This document shows, in pieces, positions 37,585 to 46,199 of a DNA stretch of 56,060 nucleotides. This DNA comes from Clostridiaceae bacterium. GTDB taxonomy: Bacteria; Bacillota; Clostridia; Peptostreptococcales; T1SED10-28. Made by a program: the position numbers and the translations under genes. The notes beneath the pieces were generated by a model, which searched no databases, was not told the origin of the DNA, and was given only the letters and a program-made list of their open reading frames with translations. The number at the start of each line of letters is the position of its first letter. The stretch's first letter is position 1. Location: NCBI GenBank assembly GCA_003553525.1, contig PWEO01000089.1, positions 1 through 56,060 on the forward strand, read 5' to 3'.

Positions 37585-39126
37585 TTATTCACCCATTAGG
37601 TTCTTAGCAAAATCCTTCATGGTTTCTGCAATCATGGTTCTGATTTCCTGTTCAGAAACACCGCTACCACTTGTTTCAATTTTTCCTGTATTTTTTTCTA
37701 AAATCACAGAAACACCATCAAACTGATTGGTCATTCTCGCTAAGAAAAGACTTCCTTTTCCTACAATCATTGCTCGGTTTATTTCTCCATTTTTAAAAGC
37801 TTCCAAGGCCGGTCCTATATAAGGTACCCCCGATGGAATATGACCCTGAGTCGGTGCCCAACCGGGCATACCATGTTTGCTACCGAAGGTTGCAACATCC
37901 TTACGTTCCATTTCCTTTCTTTTTACACCAAGGGCTGCAATCATTTTGTAGTTTGATGCAGGCACATCTCCAGCTCCTGCTGGCTTCGTAATGTCGGGAT
38001 TCTGCATTTCTACAGAGTATTTGTCCACATCGGTAATTTTCAGTCCGCCTTTATCCAATGGGGCTGTGATTAGAGCAGTGATAACTGCTTGTGGTGAAGA
38101 TCCGGTTCCCACAGTATGACGTCCCACTAAGTCTGTTCGAATAACCGGGTGCATTCCATCATTTTTCGTTACCAGTACTGCAAAACCTCCCAGTACGTCT
38201 TCAATAATAGGCATATCTTTTTTAACATGATCTTTACCATTCATACCTAGTTTTGCAACAGCACCTCCTGCGGCTACTAAAACATTTTCATAAACCCCCG
38301 CCTGTACTAATGCCGCAGCTTCAATTAATGCATGAGTAGGTGCTGCACAGAAAGCTCTAAGGTCAGATCCCGTAGCATTCACTGCACCGATCATTTCAGC
38401 GATGGCTTTTGCAAAGTTTCCGCCACCTCTTTGGTTAATATCTCCACAAGCTTCTTCTGAACACTCAATTACATAATCAATATCTTCTACATTTATATCA
38501 TTTTTAGCAATCAAATTTTCAGCTGCCAAAACTCCCGATGCCTTTACTGCTAAGTTCTCAAACATAACATGGGCATTTAAGTTGGGATCCGTCTCATGAG
38601 CTCTTTTAACACAACCTACCACTTTATCATTATGGTAGATGGCTTCTGCAGCGAAATTATTGATTGCTTTTTGAATATCAGAAATATCTTCCCCATCTTT
38701 AAGCTTTGCTACCAGTTCATCTTTTACTAAGGGATGATCTTCGAGCTTTTTCTTGACCTCTTTGCTGAAATTACTTTCGAGCATTACCAGATCAAACACA
38801 TCGTTTATTTTAATCAGTCCGATAAATTCATCCTGTGGCATAATTTCTCCAAATTTCCCAAAACGATCAGCACCTTCAACTTGTTTATCATACCAGGGCA
38901 TTTCAAAGTCATTAAGATCTTCAGGCTTTAATGTCCCGATATAGGTTTGATTTGGTGGATACGATACTACTTCTTCAAAGCTTCTTAAATGCTCGGGAAG
39001 TTTCTTTAGATATTCCGATTCCGGATTGGCTCTTCTTTCTCCTGTTTGTGTGGTTCCATTATGGATAATCATATCTGGTGTGTGAACAAGTATATAACCT
39101 GCTCCTTTTAATACTGAATAATTCAC
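37585..39126 (-). CDS. grdC: Glycine/sarcosine/betaine reductase component C, beta subunit
   Basis: The 513-residue GrdC has a thiolase/FabH-like fold and forms the acetyl-phosphate-producing component C with GrdD. Landmarks are VLVHTPDMIIHNGTTQT-like residues near the N terminus, CSEEACGD near residue 223 and RAFCAAPTHALIEAAA. GTG 39126 was chosen because GGAGG lies eight bases upstream and the resulting N terminus (MNYSVLKGAGY) fits family members; the ATG five codons earlier overlaps that site. A 111-bp gap with a hairpin precedes it, after grdB. Confidence 0.93.
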   Translation of the reverse strand: MNYSVLKGAGYILVHTPDMIIHNGTTQTGERRANPESEYLKKLPEHLRSFEEVVSYPPNQTYIGTLKPEDLNDFEMPWYDKQVEGADRFGKFGEIMPQDEFIGLIKINDVFDLVMLESNFSKEVKKKLEDHPLVKDELVAKLKDGEDISDIQKAINNFAAEAIYHNDKVVGCVKRAHETDPNLNAHVMFENLAVKASGVLAAENLIAKNDINVEDIDYVIECSEEACGDINQRGGGNFAKAIAEMIGAVNATGSDLRAFCAAPTHALIEAAALVQAGVYENVLVAAGGAVAKLGMNGKDHVKKDMPIIEDVLGGFAVLVTKNDGMHPVIRTDLVGRHTVGTGSSPQAVITALITAPLDKGGLKITDVDKYSVEMQNPDITKPAGAGDVPASNYKMIAALGVKRKEMERKDVATFGSKHGMPGWAPTQGHIPSGVPYIGPALEAFKNGEINRAMIVGKGSLFLARMTNQFDGVSVILEKNTGKIETSGSGVSEQEIRTMIAETMKDFAKNLMGE

Positions 39127-39162
39127 AACTGTCACCTCCATGAGTTTTCGCAGTTTTTAAAT

Positions 39163-39191
39163 TACCAGCTACTCCTTTGGAATAGCTGGTA
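39163..39191 (-). other. Intercistronic hairpin between grdB and grdC
   Basis: TACCAGCTA and TAGCTGGTA form a perfect nine-bp stem around an 11-base loop in the grdB-grdC gap. The minus strand continues AATTTAAAAA rather than a pure T run, so it is a weak terminator, a processing site or a stabiliser of the upstream selenoprotein mRNA. Confidence 0.6.
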
Positions 39192-39252
39192 TCTACTGCT
39201 CAGTTTGCTTATCACTTGTTTATATTTTTTTACTTAATTACAATCGAAAGTT

Positions 39253-40560
39253 TTAGTCAAAGACAGTTTGTCCGCTTACTTCTGTTGAAAGGGCAACTAA
39301 CGACCGTTCGACTATTTTTCGTCTTAGGGCTTTTGCTTCGTCAGCATCTAAGGACGGGCTTCCTAATGGGTGAGGAATGGCAATTGCCGGAACAATTCGA
39401 TTCGCCCCCACTGTTAAGGAAATCGGTACTACTGTACAAATATGAACTACCGGAATTCCGGCTCGTTCAATTTCTTTAACCATCGTTGCACCGCAACGTG
39501 TACAGGTGCCTCAGGTGGAGGTTAATATAACAGCATCCACTCCGTCTTTAATTAGCTCTTGAGAGAACTCTTCAGCAAAAGCTTTGGAGCTTGCAACAGA
39601 GGTTCCGTTTCCAGTTGTACTGTAGAAATATCGATGAAGTTCTTTAATTTTGCCTTCAGTCTCAAGGTCTCTTAGTACGTCTACGGGCAACACGCAGTCT
39701 GCATCCGCATTGGCATAGGGGGGATCATATCCACCGTGGGCGGTTTCATGACTGGCCTCTAAAAGATCGCCCAGATCTGCAATATCATACTTGCCATATT
39801 TAGAAGCACTTGAGGATTCTATTCTGTCAGGGTTTCCTTTTGGAACAATTCCTCCAGAAGTTACCAAGGCAATCTTTGCTTTTGAAATGTCTTTTACCGG
39901 AGGTAATGGATCAACACGATCAAAATTCGGCATGGGATATTCTGTCGTAAAAGCTTCTCCTGACATTTTCTTCATAAGCATATCAACTGCTCTTTTCGAA
40001 CCTCTTGTTTCATGAAAATAATTCTTTCTTATCCCCATAGGGATATAGTTATCCTCTTCAGGACTTCCAATTTCTTCACCATTTAGCTTCTTAATCGCTA
40101 AGCTTGCCATTAAAGGGATCGCTTTTCTCATTTTTGCTGCAGAATTTCCGGTTTCAATAATATGCACGGTCTTCTTAAACATATCTGCACCCGGGTTTTC
40201 AGGATACATTCCAGTCATACTCGGAATATTTAATTCGCTTTTAACGGCATCAGCAATCGTTCCACAAGCAACACCATAACGTCCTGCATTAAATGCGGGA
40301 CCTGCAATGAATAGGTCTGCGTCATACTTCTTCACTAGTTCCAAAACTTCAGTTTTAGCTTCTTCAAGGTTTTCATTGAAGTAAGAGTCTCCACATATAA
40401 TGGTTGCAACAATTTCTCCTTCATTTTGCAATGCCGATTGCAGGGCCATACCAGGACCTACAACTCCTTCTCTCACTTCAGGTTTCATGTCTGCTTTTTC
40501 TTCCCCACCGATTCCGCCAAAAAACTGATTAATATAATGGACAATTCTTTTTTTACTCAT
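39253..40560 (-). CDS. grdB: Glycine reductase component B gamma subunit, selenoprotein
   Basis: The 435-residue protein includes one selenocysteine encoded by TGA at 39513-39511 (residue 350). The frame continues in register as T-S-T-U-G-T-C-T-R-C-G-A-T, giving the family's UxxCxxC redox motif, and both halves are typical GrdB. With GrdE it binds glycine as a Schiff base and transfers the carboxymethyl group to the selenol of GrdA. The gene lies 35 bp after grdA. A naive caller reports it as two ORFs, of 349 and 76 residues. Confidence 0.96.
39488..39513 (-). promoter_or_regulatory. UGA codon and SECIS-like hairpin in grdB
   Basis: Directly after the TGA (39513-39511) the minus strand can pair GCACC with GGTGC around a 12-base loop, within the coding sequence. 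Bacterial SECIS elements sit in exactly this position and bind SelB. The fold is judged by eye. Confidence 0.5.
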
Positions 40561-40595
40561 TATTTCCCCCCTCTCTAAATTTTAACGGGAACATA

Positions 40596-41072
40596 CTAAT
40601 CATTAAATTTACCAAATTCCCCACGAATTTCTTCCATTTCTTCAATGATCTCATCGACTTCTAAAACCATTTCCATCATTCCGATTTGATCGTCATAAAC
40701 ATTTTCATCAACTGCACTTTTAAAAGTTTCTTCTACAGCATGAAATACTCTTAGTCCCAACTGGACTCCTGCTAATGGACCTGCAAAGGTTGGATCTCCG
40801 TTAGTTACGGTTTCTGCGGCTAATCCGGCAGCTTCTGCTTCTGCTGCTCCGATTACGATAACCATATTCTCCGCACCGTGTTTTTCCGTAAGATCTTTAA
40901 CTCTTTGCTGATTTTCTAAATCCATAGCACCTGCAGCCGTTCAGACAAAACACTCAGTGGAAGAATATACCACTTCAGCGTCAGTGCTTTTTAAGCATTC
41001 TTCGATAGCCGGTCCTGGAATACCATCTCTATCGCCAATGATGATGATTTTCTTTCCATCAAATACTGACAT
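40596..41072 (-). CDS. grdA: Glycine/sarcosine/betaine reductase complex selenoprotein A
   Basis: The 158-residue selenoprotein carries the reducing centre C41-F-V-U44, with U encoded by TGA at 40943-40941, followed by [11 protein letters not shown], the family signature. It accepts the carboxymethyl group from component B and is reduced through thioredoxin. ATG 41072 follows AGAGGATGGTAAAT. ORF callers lose the first 44 codons and start at M49. It lies between grdE and grdB, and a possible internal promoter precedes it. Confidence 0.97.
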
Positions 41073-41112
41073 ATTTACCATCCTCTCATTTTCTATTTTA
41101 GTTTGACTTATA

Positions 41113-41140
41113 ATTATATACTTATTTGTAATACATTCAA
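41113..41140 (-). promoter_or_regulatory. Possible internal promoter ahead of grdA
   Basis: TTGAAT (41140-41135) and TATAAT (41118-41113) on the minus strand are 16 bp apart, in the 114-bp grdE-grdA gap. It would allow extra grdA mRNA, but the region is very AT-rich. Confidence 0.4.
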
Positions 41141-41186
41141 TTATAAGAATGCAATAATTGTTAAAATGTAAACGAATTTAACTAAA

Positions 41187-42473
41187 TTAGTACCCTTTGC
41201 TGGTTAATTTCACAAATCCGGTCTCATTGGTAGCTCCGGTGATTGCTTGGATTTCCACTTCAATACTTCCGTCAGCTCGAAGACTTCCATCAAATCCTCC
41301 CGCAATGGAATCCACATAATCCGTCATCCCAATGATTTTTTTCATCGGTGGAAGAAGAATTACTTCATTTGCATTGCCGTTGGTAATTACTGCGTCAGCT
41401 TTAGGATCAGCATCAGCTAAGGACTGTGATGCTCCATCTCTTCCGGCGTATTCATCGGTTACAATTACAGTTTTGATATTTTTCTCTTCGATCTTCTTAC
41501 AGTTCATAATTAAATCTGTATCCGGATTTCCGAATCCTTCCTGGGAAACGATTACTCCGTCCAGTCCTAAGAATTCCGTAAGCTTCGCAGTCCAGTCTGA
41601 GGATCGCTCCTTATCTGCAAGATATACATTTTCATTTGTTATGATTACACCTACAAAGTTGATCTCTTTTCCGTGTTTTTCATATAGATCTTCTATAATC
41701 CCATTGTTTAAGTGTACGTAGGTCGGATTCTTATCACAAGCTGAAACACAGTTACCACTTACAATAGCGCCGTCCATAATCTCAGTCGGATATAAAAGCG
41801 TCGGTACGATCTTTTTCGCGTCCACTCCATATACATAAGTATCATGAAGAAGACCTTGCGTCTGAAGCATATACACATATCCGATTTTCGGCAGATCAGG
41901 ATATTTCTTTACAGAGTCTAATAATGGTTCCGTTTCATATTCTTGAATTTCATCAGCCTCAAGTTCTCTTGCAACTTCCCCTAGATATCGGGCAGCTTTA
42001 AATCCGATCATTCGTACTGCAGATTCGTGATCATATTGCTTAACCCCTTCGATAGGATGTGCCACTACCACAATATTATGGGTTTTTGAAAATGGAGTGT
42101 ACTCTGCTCCTGGACCGGACATATCGATGATCCCTTCTTGAAATCCTACGATCTTTCCGGCAGTTACCACTGCTACATTTTTCAGTGCGTGGGTTGTACC
42201 GCTTCCTACAGTTTGCACTTTACTTAACATTCCCGGAAAAATCCCTCCCGGTCCATCAACTTTTACCCGAGGTTCAATCACATCTTTTACCGGTGTAATA
42301 CGCACTTCATCTCCGGGATGAGTAATGTCAATTTCAATAGACTCAATATGCTCGTCACCGCCGATGGCCTCCAACATCTCCTCTTTGTTAACAAAAAGGG
42401 TCTTGTTTTCAACCTTTGTAACCTCTCCAAACTTCACATCATCAATAAAAATTTTGCCTAACTTCAGCTTCAA
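41187..42473 (-). CDS. grdE: Glycine reductase component B proprotein (alpha and beta subunits)
   Basis: The 428-residue precursor is cleaved at an Asn-Cys bond to make two subunits, one with a pyruvoyl-type carbonyl that binds glycine. Cys242, in SGNCVSACDKNP, matches the cleavage position described for GrdE of glycine-fermenting Clostridia. TTG 42473 was chosen because GGGAGG lies eight bases upstream and the N terminus (MKLKLGKIFIDDV) matches known members; a GTG three codons earlier overlaps that site. It follows trxA by 62 bp. Confidence 0.95.
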   Translation of the reverse strand: MKLKLGKIFIDDVKFGEVTKVENKTLFVNKEEMLEAIGGDEHIESIEIDITHPGDEVRITPVKDVIEPRVKVDGPGGIFPGMLSKVQTVGSGTTHALKNVAVVTAGKIVGFQEGIIDMSGPGAEYTPFSKTHNIVVVAHPIEGVKQYDHESAVRMIGFKAARYLGEVARELEADEIQEYETEPLLDSVKKYPDLPKIGYVYMLQTQGLLHDTYVYGVDAKKIVPTLLYPTEIMDGAIVSGNCVSACDKNPTYVHLNNGIIEDLYEKHGKEINFVGVIITNENVYLADKERSSDWTAKLTEFLGLDGVIVSQEGFGNPDTDLIMNCKKIEEKNIKTVIVTDEYAGRDGASQSLADADPKADAVITNGNANEVILLPPMKKIIGMTDYVDSIAGGFDGSLRADGSIEVEIQAITGATNETGFVKLTSKGY

Positions 42474-42535
42474 AACCTTCACCTCCCTTTTTAATTACAG
42501 GCCCGGAAGACAGCTCTTAACAGGCCTGCTAACCT

Positions 42536-42853
42536 CTACACAAACTTTTTAATCATGGCTTCTACATTTTCCTTTGAAGCTTGTTCCTTCGTTACTTCTT
42601 CTTTTTTTTCTCCACCTTGATAAATGGCGATGGTAGGTAGTCCTAAAACTTTTTGTTTAATAGCCAGTCTTCTGGCTTTTGTGGTGTCAAGCTTAACAAA
42701 TTTGATTTGTTCTCCATAAACTTCTTCTAACGCTTCGATATCCGGCATTAAAGCTTTGCATGGTTCACAACCTTCACTCCAGAAATCAACTAAAACTGCT
42801 TTTTCTTCTTGTAATACTTCTTCTTCGAAATTACTCTTATCTACAGCTAGCAT
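42536..42853 (-). CDS. trxA: Thioredoxin of the glycine reductase system
   Basis: The 105-residue thioredoxin has the active site C29-E-P-C32 instead of the usual CGPC, a variation typical of the thioredoxins encoded in grd operons. The cis-proline loop GLPTIAIY is normal. It passes electrons from TrxB to the oxidised selenoprotein A. TTAAGGAGGTGAATTAA precedes the ATG. Confidence 0.94.
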   Translation of the reverse strand: MLAVDKSNFEEEVLQEEKAVLVDFWSEGCEPCKALMPDIEALEEVYGEQIKFVKLDTTKARRLAIKQKVLGLPTIAIYQGGEKKEEVTKEQASKENVEAMIKKFV

Positions 42854-42935
42854 TTAATTCACCTCCTTAAAAGGTCAAATTCTAAAATACTATTATTTAT
42901 TATATTAATCACTCATTGGTGAAATATAACCTCGG

Positions 42936-43883
42936 TTACTCTTCAAAAGCATGTTCTATATATTTTTCTGCTTGAATAGCGGCTATTGCTCCGTCTCCAA
43001 CGGCTGTTGCTACTTGCCTTAGGGTCTTTTCCCGAACATCTCCCGCCGCGAAAACTCCTGGTAAGTCAGTATGCATATTATCATTAGTGATAATATAACC
43101 GGCTTTTGATAAGTTTAATTTTTCTTTAAACAGTTCCGTTTGAGGTATATACCCTACAAACACAAAGATTCCAAAAGTTCCATCTTCCTCATCCGCATGG
43201 TGTTCGGTTACTTCTCCGGAGTTGAGATTTTCTAGTACTAAGGATTCTACCATACCGTCCCCTTTAATTTCTTTTACCTGAGAATTCCAGATAAAGTGGA
43301 TTTTTTTATTCTTAAATGCTTTTTCCTGTATCGACTTCGCCGCTTTAAGTTCATCTCGACGATGTACAATGGTAACTTTTCGCGCAAATTTTGATAAGTG
43401 AATCGCTTCTTCTACTGCAGAATCTCCTCCACCGATTACAAATACTTCGAAATCACTGAAAAAATCGGCATCACAAGTTGCACAGTAGGAAACACCTTTA
43501 CCGGTTAACTCATCTTCACCGGGAGCCCCGATTTTTCTTGGAGAAGCGCCGGTTGCAATAATAACCGATTTGGCCTTGTAGGTTCCTTTATCTCCCGTAA
43601 GCACTTTAATCTTGTCTTCCAATTTTACTTCCTTAATGTTGTCTTTTTCGATTTCTGCACCAAACTCTTTGCACTGGGCTACCATTCTTGCAACCAGGTC
43701 CGGCCCGGTGGCATTTTCAATTGAGCCGGGATAGTTGGCAACCTCATCAGTTGTGGCAATTTGTCCCCCAGGCGAATCTTTTTCCAATACTAAGGTGGAC
43801 ATTCTGTCCCGAGCTGCATATAGTCCAGCCGTTAAACCTGATGGTCCTGCTCCGATAATAATGACGTCGTAAATTTTTTCCAT
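42936..43883 (-). CDS. trxB: Thioredoxin reductase of the glycine reductase system
   Basis: The 315-residue flavoprotein has the FAD motif GAGPSGLTAG, the redox pair C134-A-T-C137, the second nucleotide motif GGGDSAVEEA and the C-terminal FAD motif AAGDVREKTLRQVATAVGDG. The HRR-DE stretch after the second motif points to NADPH use. ATG 43883 follows AAGGGGTGAAATT, so the 15-codon extension was dropped. It lies between grdX and trxA. Confidence 0.95.
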   Translation of the reverse strand: MEKIYDVIIIGAGPSGLTAGLYAARDRMSTLVLEKDSPGGQIATTDEVANYPGSIENATGPDLVARMVAQCKEFGAEIEKDNIKEVKLEDKIKVLTGDKGTYKAKSVIIATGASPRKIGAPGEDELTGKGVSYCATCDADFFSDFEVFVIGGGDSAVEEAIHLSKFARKVTIVHRRDELKAAKSIQEKAFKNKKIHFIWNSQVKEIKGDGMVESLVLENLNSGEVTEHHADEEDGTFGIFVFVGYIPQTELFKEKLNLSKAGYIITNDNMHTDLPGVFAAGDVREKTLRQVATAVGDGAIAAIQAEKYIEHAFEE

Positions 43884-43941
43884 AATTTCACCCCTTGATT
43901 TAGTTTTAATATTTATATACTCAAGCATGTGCTTGATAAAT

Positions 43942-44325
43942 CTACTTGTTAGCTGATTCTAGTGCTCCTTTAATCAAATGATAATCAATTTCCTGAAAAT
44001 CTGCTAATAAATCCTTCCGAAGCCCTTGGGTTCGGTCCCGAATCGAGAAAAATTTCTTCGTGGTTTCAATACTATCTTCAATCATAGTAACGGATCGGTA
44101 ATCTAATGCTTTAGGCTTGTTTGTAACCAACAAGCTTTTATACGGGGTCTCATTGGGTTTGATACTTCCTGAAAGAGGATGGGTCAAGAGTTCATGACCT
44201 TTATGGATTTCACCCCTGGCATAACACAAAACTTCCAAGTAGCTCTTCTCAAGAAAAACAAGTGCCGTTCTGTCTTGATATTTATCTTTTACTAAAGGAT
44301 TGTTGGTAATAAGAATATGGTCCAT
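43942..44325 (-). CDS. grdX: GrdX family protein
   Basis: The 127-residue GrdX is a small cytosolic protein found at the start of glycine reductase operons; its function is unknown. It begins MDHILITNNPLV and has no membrane segment. ATGGAGGGTCATT precedes the ATG. It is the first gene after the glycine riboswitch, so it is the immediate target of the expression platform. Confidence 0.88.
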   Translation of the reverse strand: MDHILITNNPLVKDKYQDRTALVFLEKSYLEVLCYARGEIHKGHELLTHPLSGSIKPNETPYKSLLVTNKPKALDYRSVTMIEDSIETTKKFFSIRDRTQGLRKDLLADFQEIDYHLIKGALESANK

Positions 44326-44373
44326 AATGACCCTCCATTTTTCCCCATGCGAGAATTTTCTTTCAATTTAAGC

Positions 44374-44425
44374 AAACAAAAACAGAGCAGTTATGACAAC
44401 TCCCGGTTGCATAATCTACTCTGTA
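44374..44425 (-). terminator. Expression-platform terminator of the glycine riboswitch
   Basis: ACAGAG/CTCTGT and TTATG/CATAA with AAC/GTT form a long interrupted hairpin on the minus strand, followed by TTTTTGTTTG. It lies between aptamer 2 and grdX, where glycine binding would decide whether it forms. Confidence 0.7.
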
Positions 44426-44428
44426 TGA

Positions 44429-44604
44429 TTTACCTGAGAGTTTATTCCCAAAAGTTCTTTGGGCTTTGCTCCTTCGGTGCACTTTTCGTGCTTTCCAGAG
44501 AACTGTCCAAGTACGGTCCTTTTGCCTGAGAGATTCACTAAAAAATGGGCTTTTTTAGTTTGTTCCTTCGGCGCCCGGGTATTAACGCTCCGGGTCTCTC
44601 CCAC
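44429..44604 (-). promoter_or_regulatory. Tandem glycine riboswitch
   Basis: Two glycine aptamers lie in series on the minus strand. Aptamer 1 (about 44604-44512) has GGGAGAGACC, GCGCCGAAGGA and CTCTCAGGCAAAAGGACC. Aptamer 2 (about 44503-44429) has TTCTCTGGAAAG, GCACCGAAGGAGCAA and AAACTCTCAGGTAA. These are the conserved glycine-binding cores. The linker is about eight bases. Induction of the grd operon when glycine is plentiful is the expected outcome. Boundaries are approximate. Confidence 0.95.
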
Positions 44605-44648
44605 ACTCTTCATCCAGTGTTCTGCTATGAAATTGTTACTTTAATGAC

Positions 44649-44677
44649 ATTATATTATAGATATTTTAAAAGAGCAA
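44649..44677 (-). promoter_or_regulatory. Promoter of the glycine reductase operon
   Basis: TTGCTC (44677-44672) and TATAAT (44654-44649) on the minus strand are 17 bp apart, placing the start of transcription about 40 bp ahead of aptamer 1. Confidence 0.65.
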
Positions 44678-44747
44678 TATATTTTAGTAAATATTTAATA
44701 TTTTTTTAACGAAGTTTCATTTTCCATTAAATTTTTCTATACAGCCA

Positions 44748-45242
44748 TTAAAATTCGGAATCACTTTTAGACATATGAGGAAAATCCCATTGTCTTAACA
44801 CCTCATAAATTACAACGGCGCAAGCATTGGATAGATTTAAAGACCTTGCATTTTCAATTTGCATCATGGGAATGGTAATATTGGTTTCCCGATGCTCCTT
44901 TAATATTTTCTCTGGTATCCCTTTGCTTTCTTTCCCGAACATTATGAAAACCTCTTTATAGCTTTTATAGTTCACATCACAATATAGTCGGTGTGTTTTT
45001 GTCGTTGCATAAAAAACAGTTTTATCATAATGTTGGTCTAAAAATTCTTGATAGTTATTATAATAATGAAGCTTTAAAGAACTCCAATAGTCAAGCCCTG
45101 CTCTTTTTACCGCTTTTTCACTTAAAGAAAATTTAATGGGTCCGATAATGTGCAGTATTGTATCGGTCACCACACAAGTTCTGGCAATATTTCCTGTGTT
45201 TTGAGGAATTTCTGGTTCTAATAGCACGATGTTTAGCGACAT
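44748..45242 (-). CDS. trmL: tRNA (cytidine(34)-2'-O)-methyltransferase
   Basis: The 164-residue SPOUT methyltransferase modifies the wobble base of tRNA-Leu. It has EPEIPQNTGNIARTC at the start, the FGKESKGIPE loop, and the trefoil-knot motif IENARSLNLSNACAVVIYE at the end. AAGGAGATGCAAC precedes the ATG. It is upstream of the grd promoter with no visible terminator between, so slight read-through is possible. Confidence 0.93.
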   Translation of the reverse strand: MSLNIVLLEPEIPQNTGNIARTCVVTDTILHIIGPIKFSLSEKAVKRAGLDYWSSLKLHYYNNYQEFLDQHYDKTVFYATTKTHRLYCDVNYKSYKEVFIMFGKESKGIPEKILKEHRETNITIPMMQIENARSLNLSNACAVVIYEVLRQWDFPHMSKSDSEF

Positions 45243-45384
45243 GTTGCATCTCCTTTTAATTTACTTGAACTTTACTTATAATAATATACCAAAAAATTTC
45301 AAGATAATAAAACTATAAAAATTCACAATTCGGGTATGAACAATTGTAGTTTATAATATATTTATGGAAAGGTGGTTTTTGAAA

Positions 45385-46155
45385 TTGAAATCCTATAACC
45401 AGTACAATAAATTGAAGGTCACACATATTTTCCATAGCGGTGTAATCGTAGAAACGGAGAAGAACCTATTGATCATCGACTACTACTATGAAAAAGATGC
45501 TCTGAATAAGAAAGAATTACTCGTTTACCTTAAACAACAAGCTCACAAAGATTTCTATTACTTTGTTACCCATGGTCACGCAGATCATTTTACGGATGAA
45601 ATTTTTGATCCTCCATACCAAAGTTCGAAAAGCAACACCCGCTATATCCTAAGCGAAGACTTGGTAAGTTATAAAAATAGCCATCCAAACACTACGCTAT
45701 GTCGTCCTTATCAAAGCTTTAACGTAGGTGGTTTAAGTATTACAACCTTCGGTTCAACAGACCTGGGAGTTTCTTACCTGATTAAAGACAATTCCTGCGA
45801 TGCACTGATTTTCCATAGCGGTGATTTAAACTGGTGGCACTGGAGTCATTTCACCCCGGATGAGCAATTACAAGAGAAGAAAGACTTTTTAGAAGAACTT
45901 CAAAAATTAAAAGATTATATAGTTCAAAGAAAAGTAATTCTTGATATCGCTTTCGTTCCCGTCGATCCCCGACTGAAAGAATTCTATCAGTTAGCCGCCA
46001 ACGCATTTTTAAAAGAGATACAACCGAAGAAAATGTTTCCTCTACACTTTCGTGAGCATTACAAAATTACAAAAAAATTCAAAGAGCAATGCAGTGTCCC
46101 CGATAAGTTCGAAAGTGTAGCCCATTCTATGGAAACCTATAGTTTGCAGGATTAA
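45385..46155 (+). CDS. MBL fold metallo-hydrolase
   Basis: The 256-residue protein has the THGHADHF zinc motif and later ligands in IFHSGDLNWW and FPLHFREH. It resembles the UlaG-like group of metallo-hydrolases, but its substrate is unknown. The longest frame starts at ATG 45364, which lacks a ribosome site and lies about ten bases from a TATAAT box. TTG 45385 has AGGTGG nine bases upstream and is preferred; TTG 45379 is another possibility. It converges with the DUF362 gene. Confidence 0.78.
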   Translation: MKSYNQYNKLKVTHIFHSGVIVETEKNLLIIDYYYEKDALNKKELLVYLKQQAHKDFYYFVTHGHADHFTDEIFDPPYQSSKSNTRYILSEDLVSYKNSHPNTTLCRPYQSFNVGGLSITTFGSTDLGVSYLIKDNSCDALIFHSGDLNWWHWSHFTPDEQLQEKKDFLEELQKLKDYIVQRKVILDIAFVPVDPRLKEFYQLAANAFLKEIQPKKMFPLHFREHYKITKKFKEQCSVPDKFESVAHSMETYSLQD

Positions 46156-46199
46156 TGCTTCACATTAAAAAAATCTTTTCAATAAAGAATGCTTCACAT
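46154..46199. repeat. Short direct repeat at the convergent gene ends
   Basis: AATGCTTCACAT occurs at 46154-46165 and again at 46188-46199. It covers the stop codon of the plus-strand gene and the end of the DUF362 gene. No obvious terminator lies between the two genes. Confidence 0.5.

Noticed and set aside
39253-41072. grdA and grdB as pseudogenes because of internal stops
   Set aside because: Both stops are UGA at the exact known selenocysteine positions, with uninterrupted family sequence on either side.
44317-44644. Overlapping short ORFs on both strands
   Set aside because: They lie within the tandem glycine riboswitch and its terminator; the conserved RNA explains the sequence.
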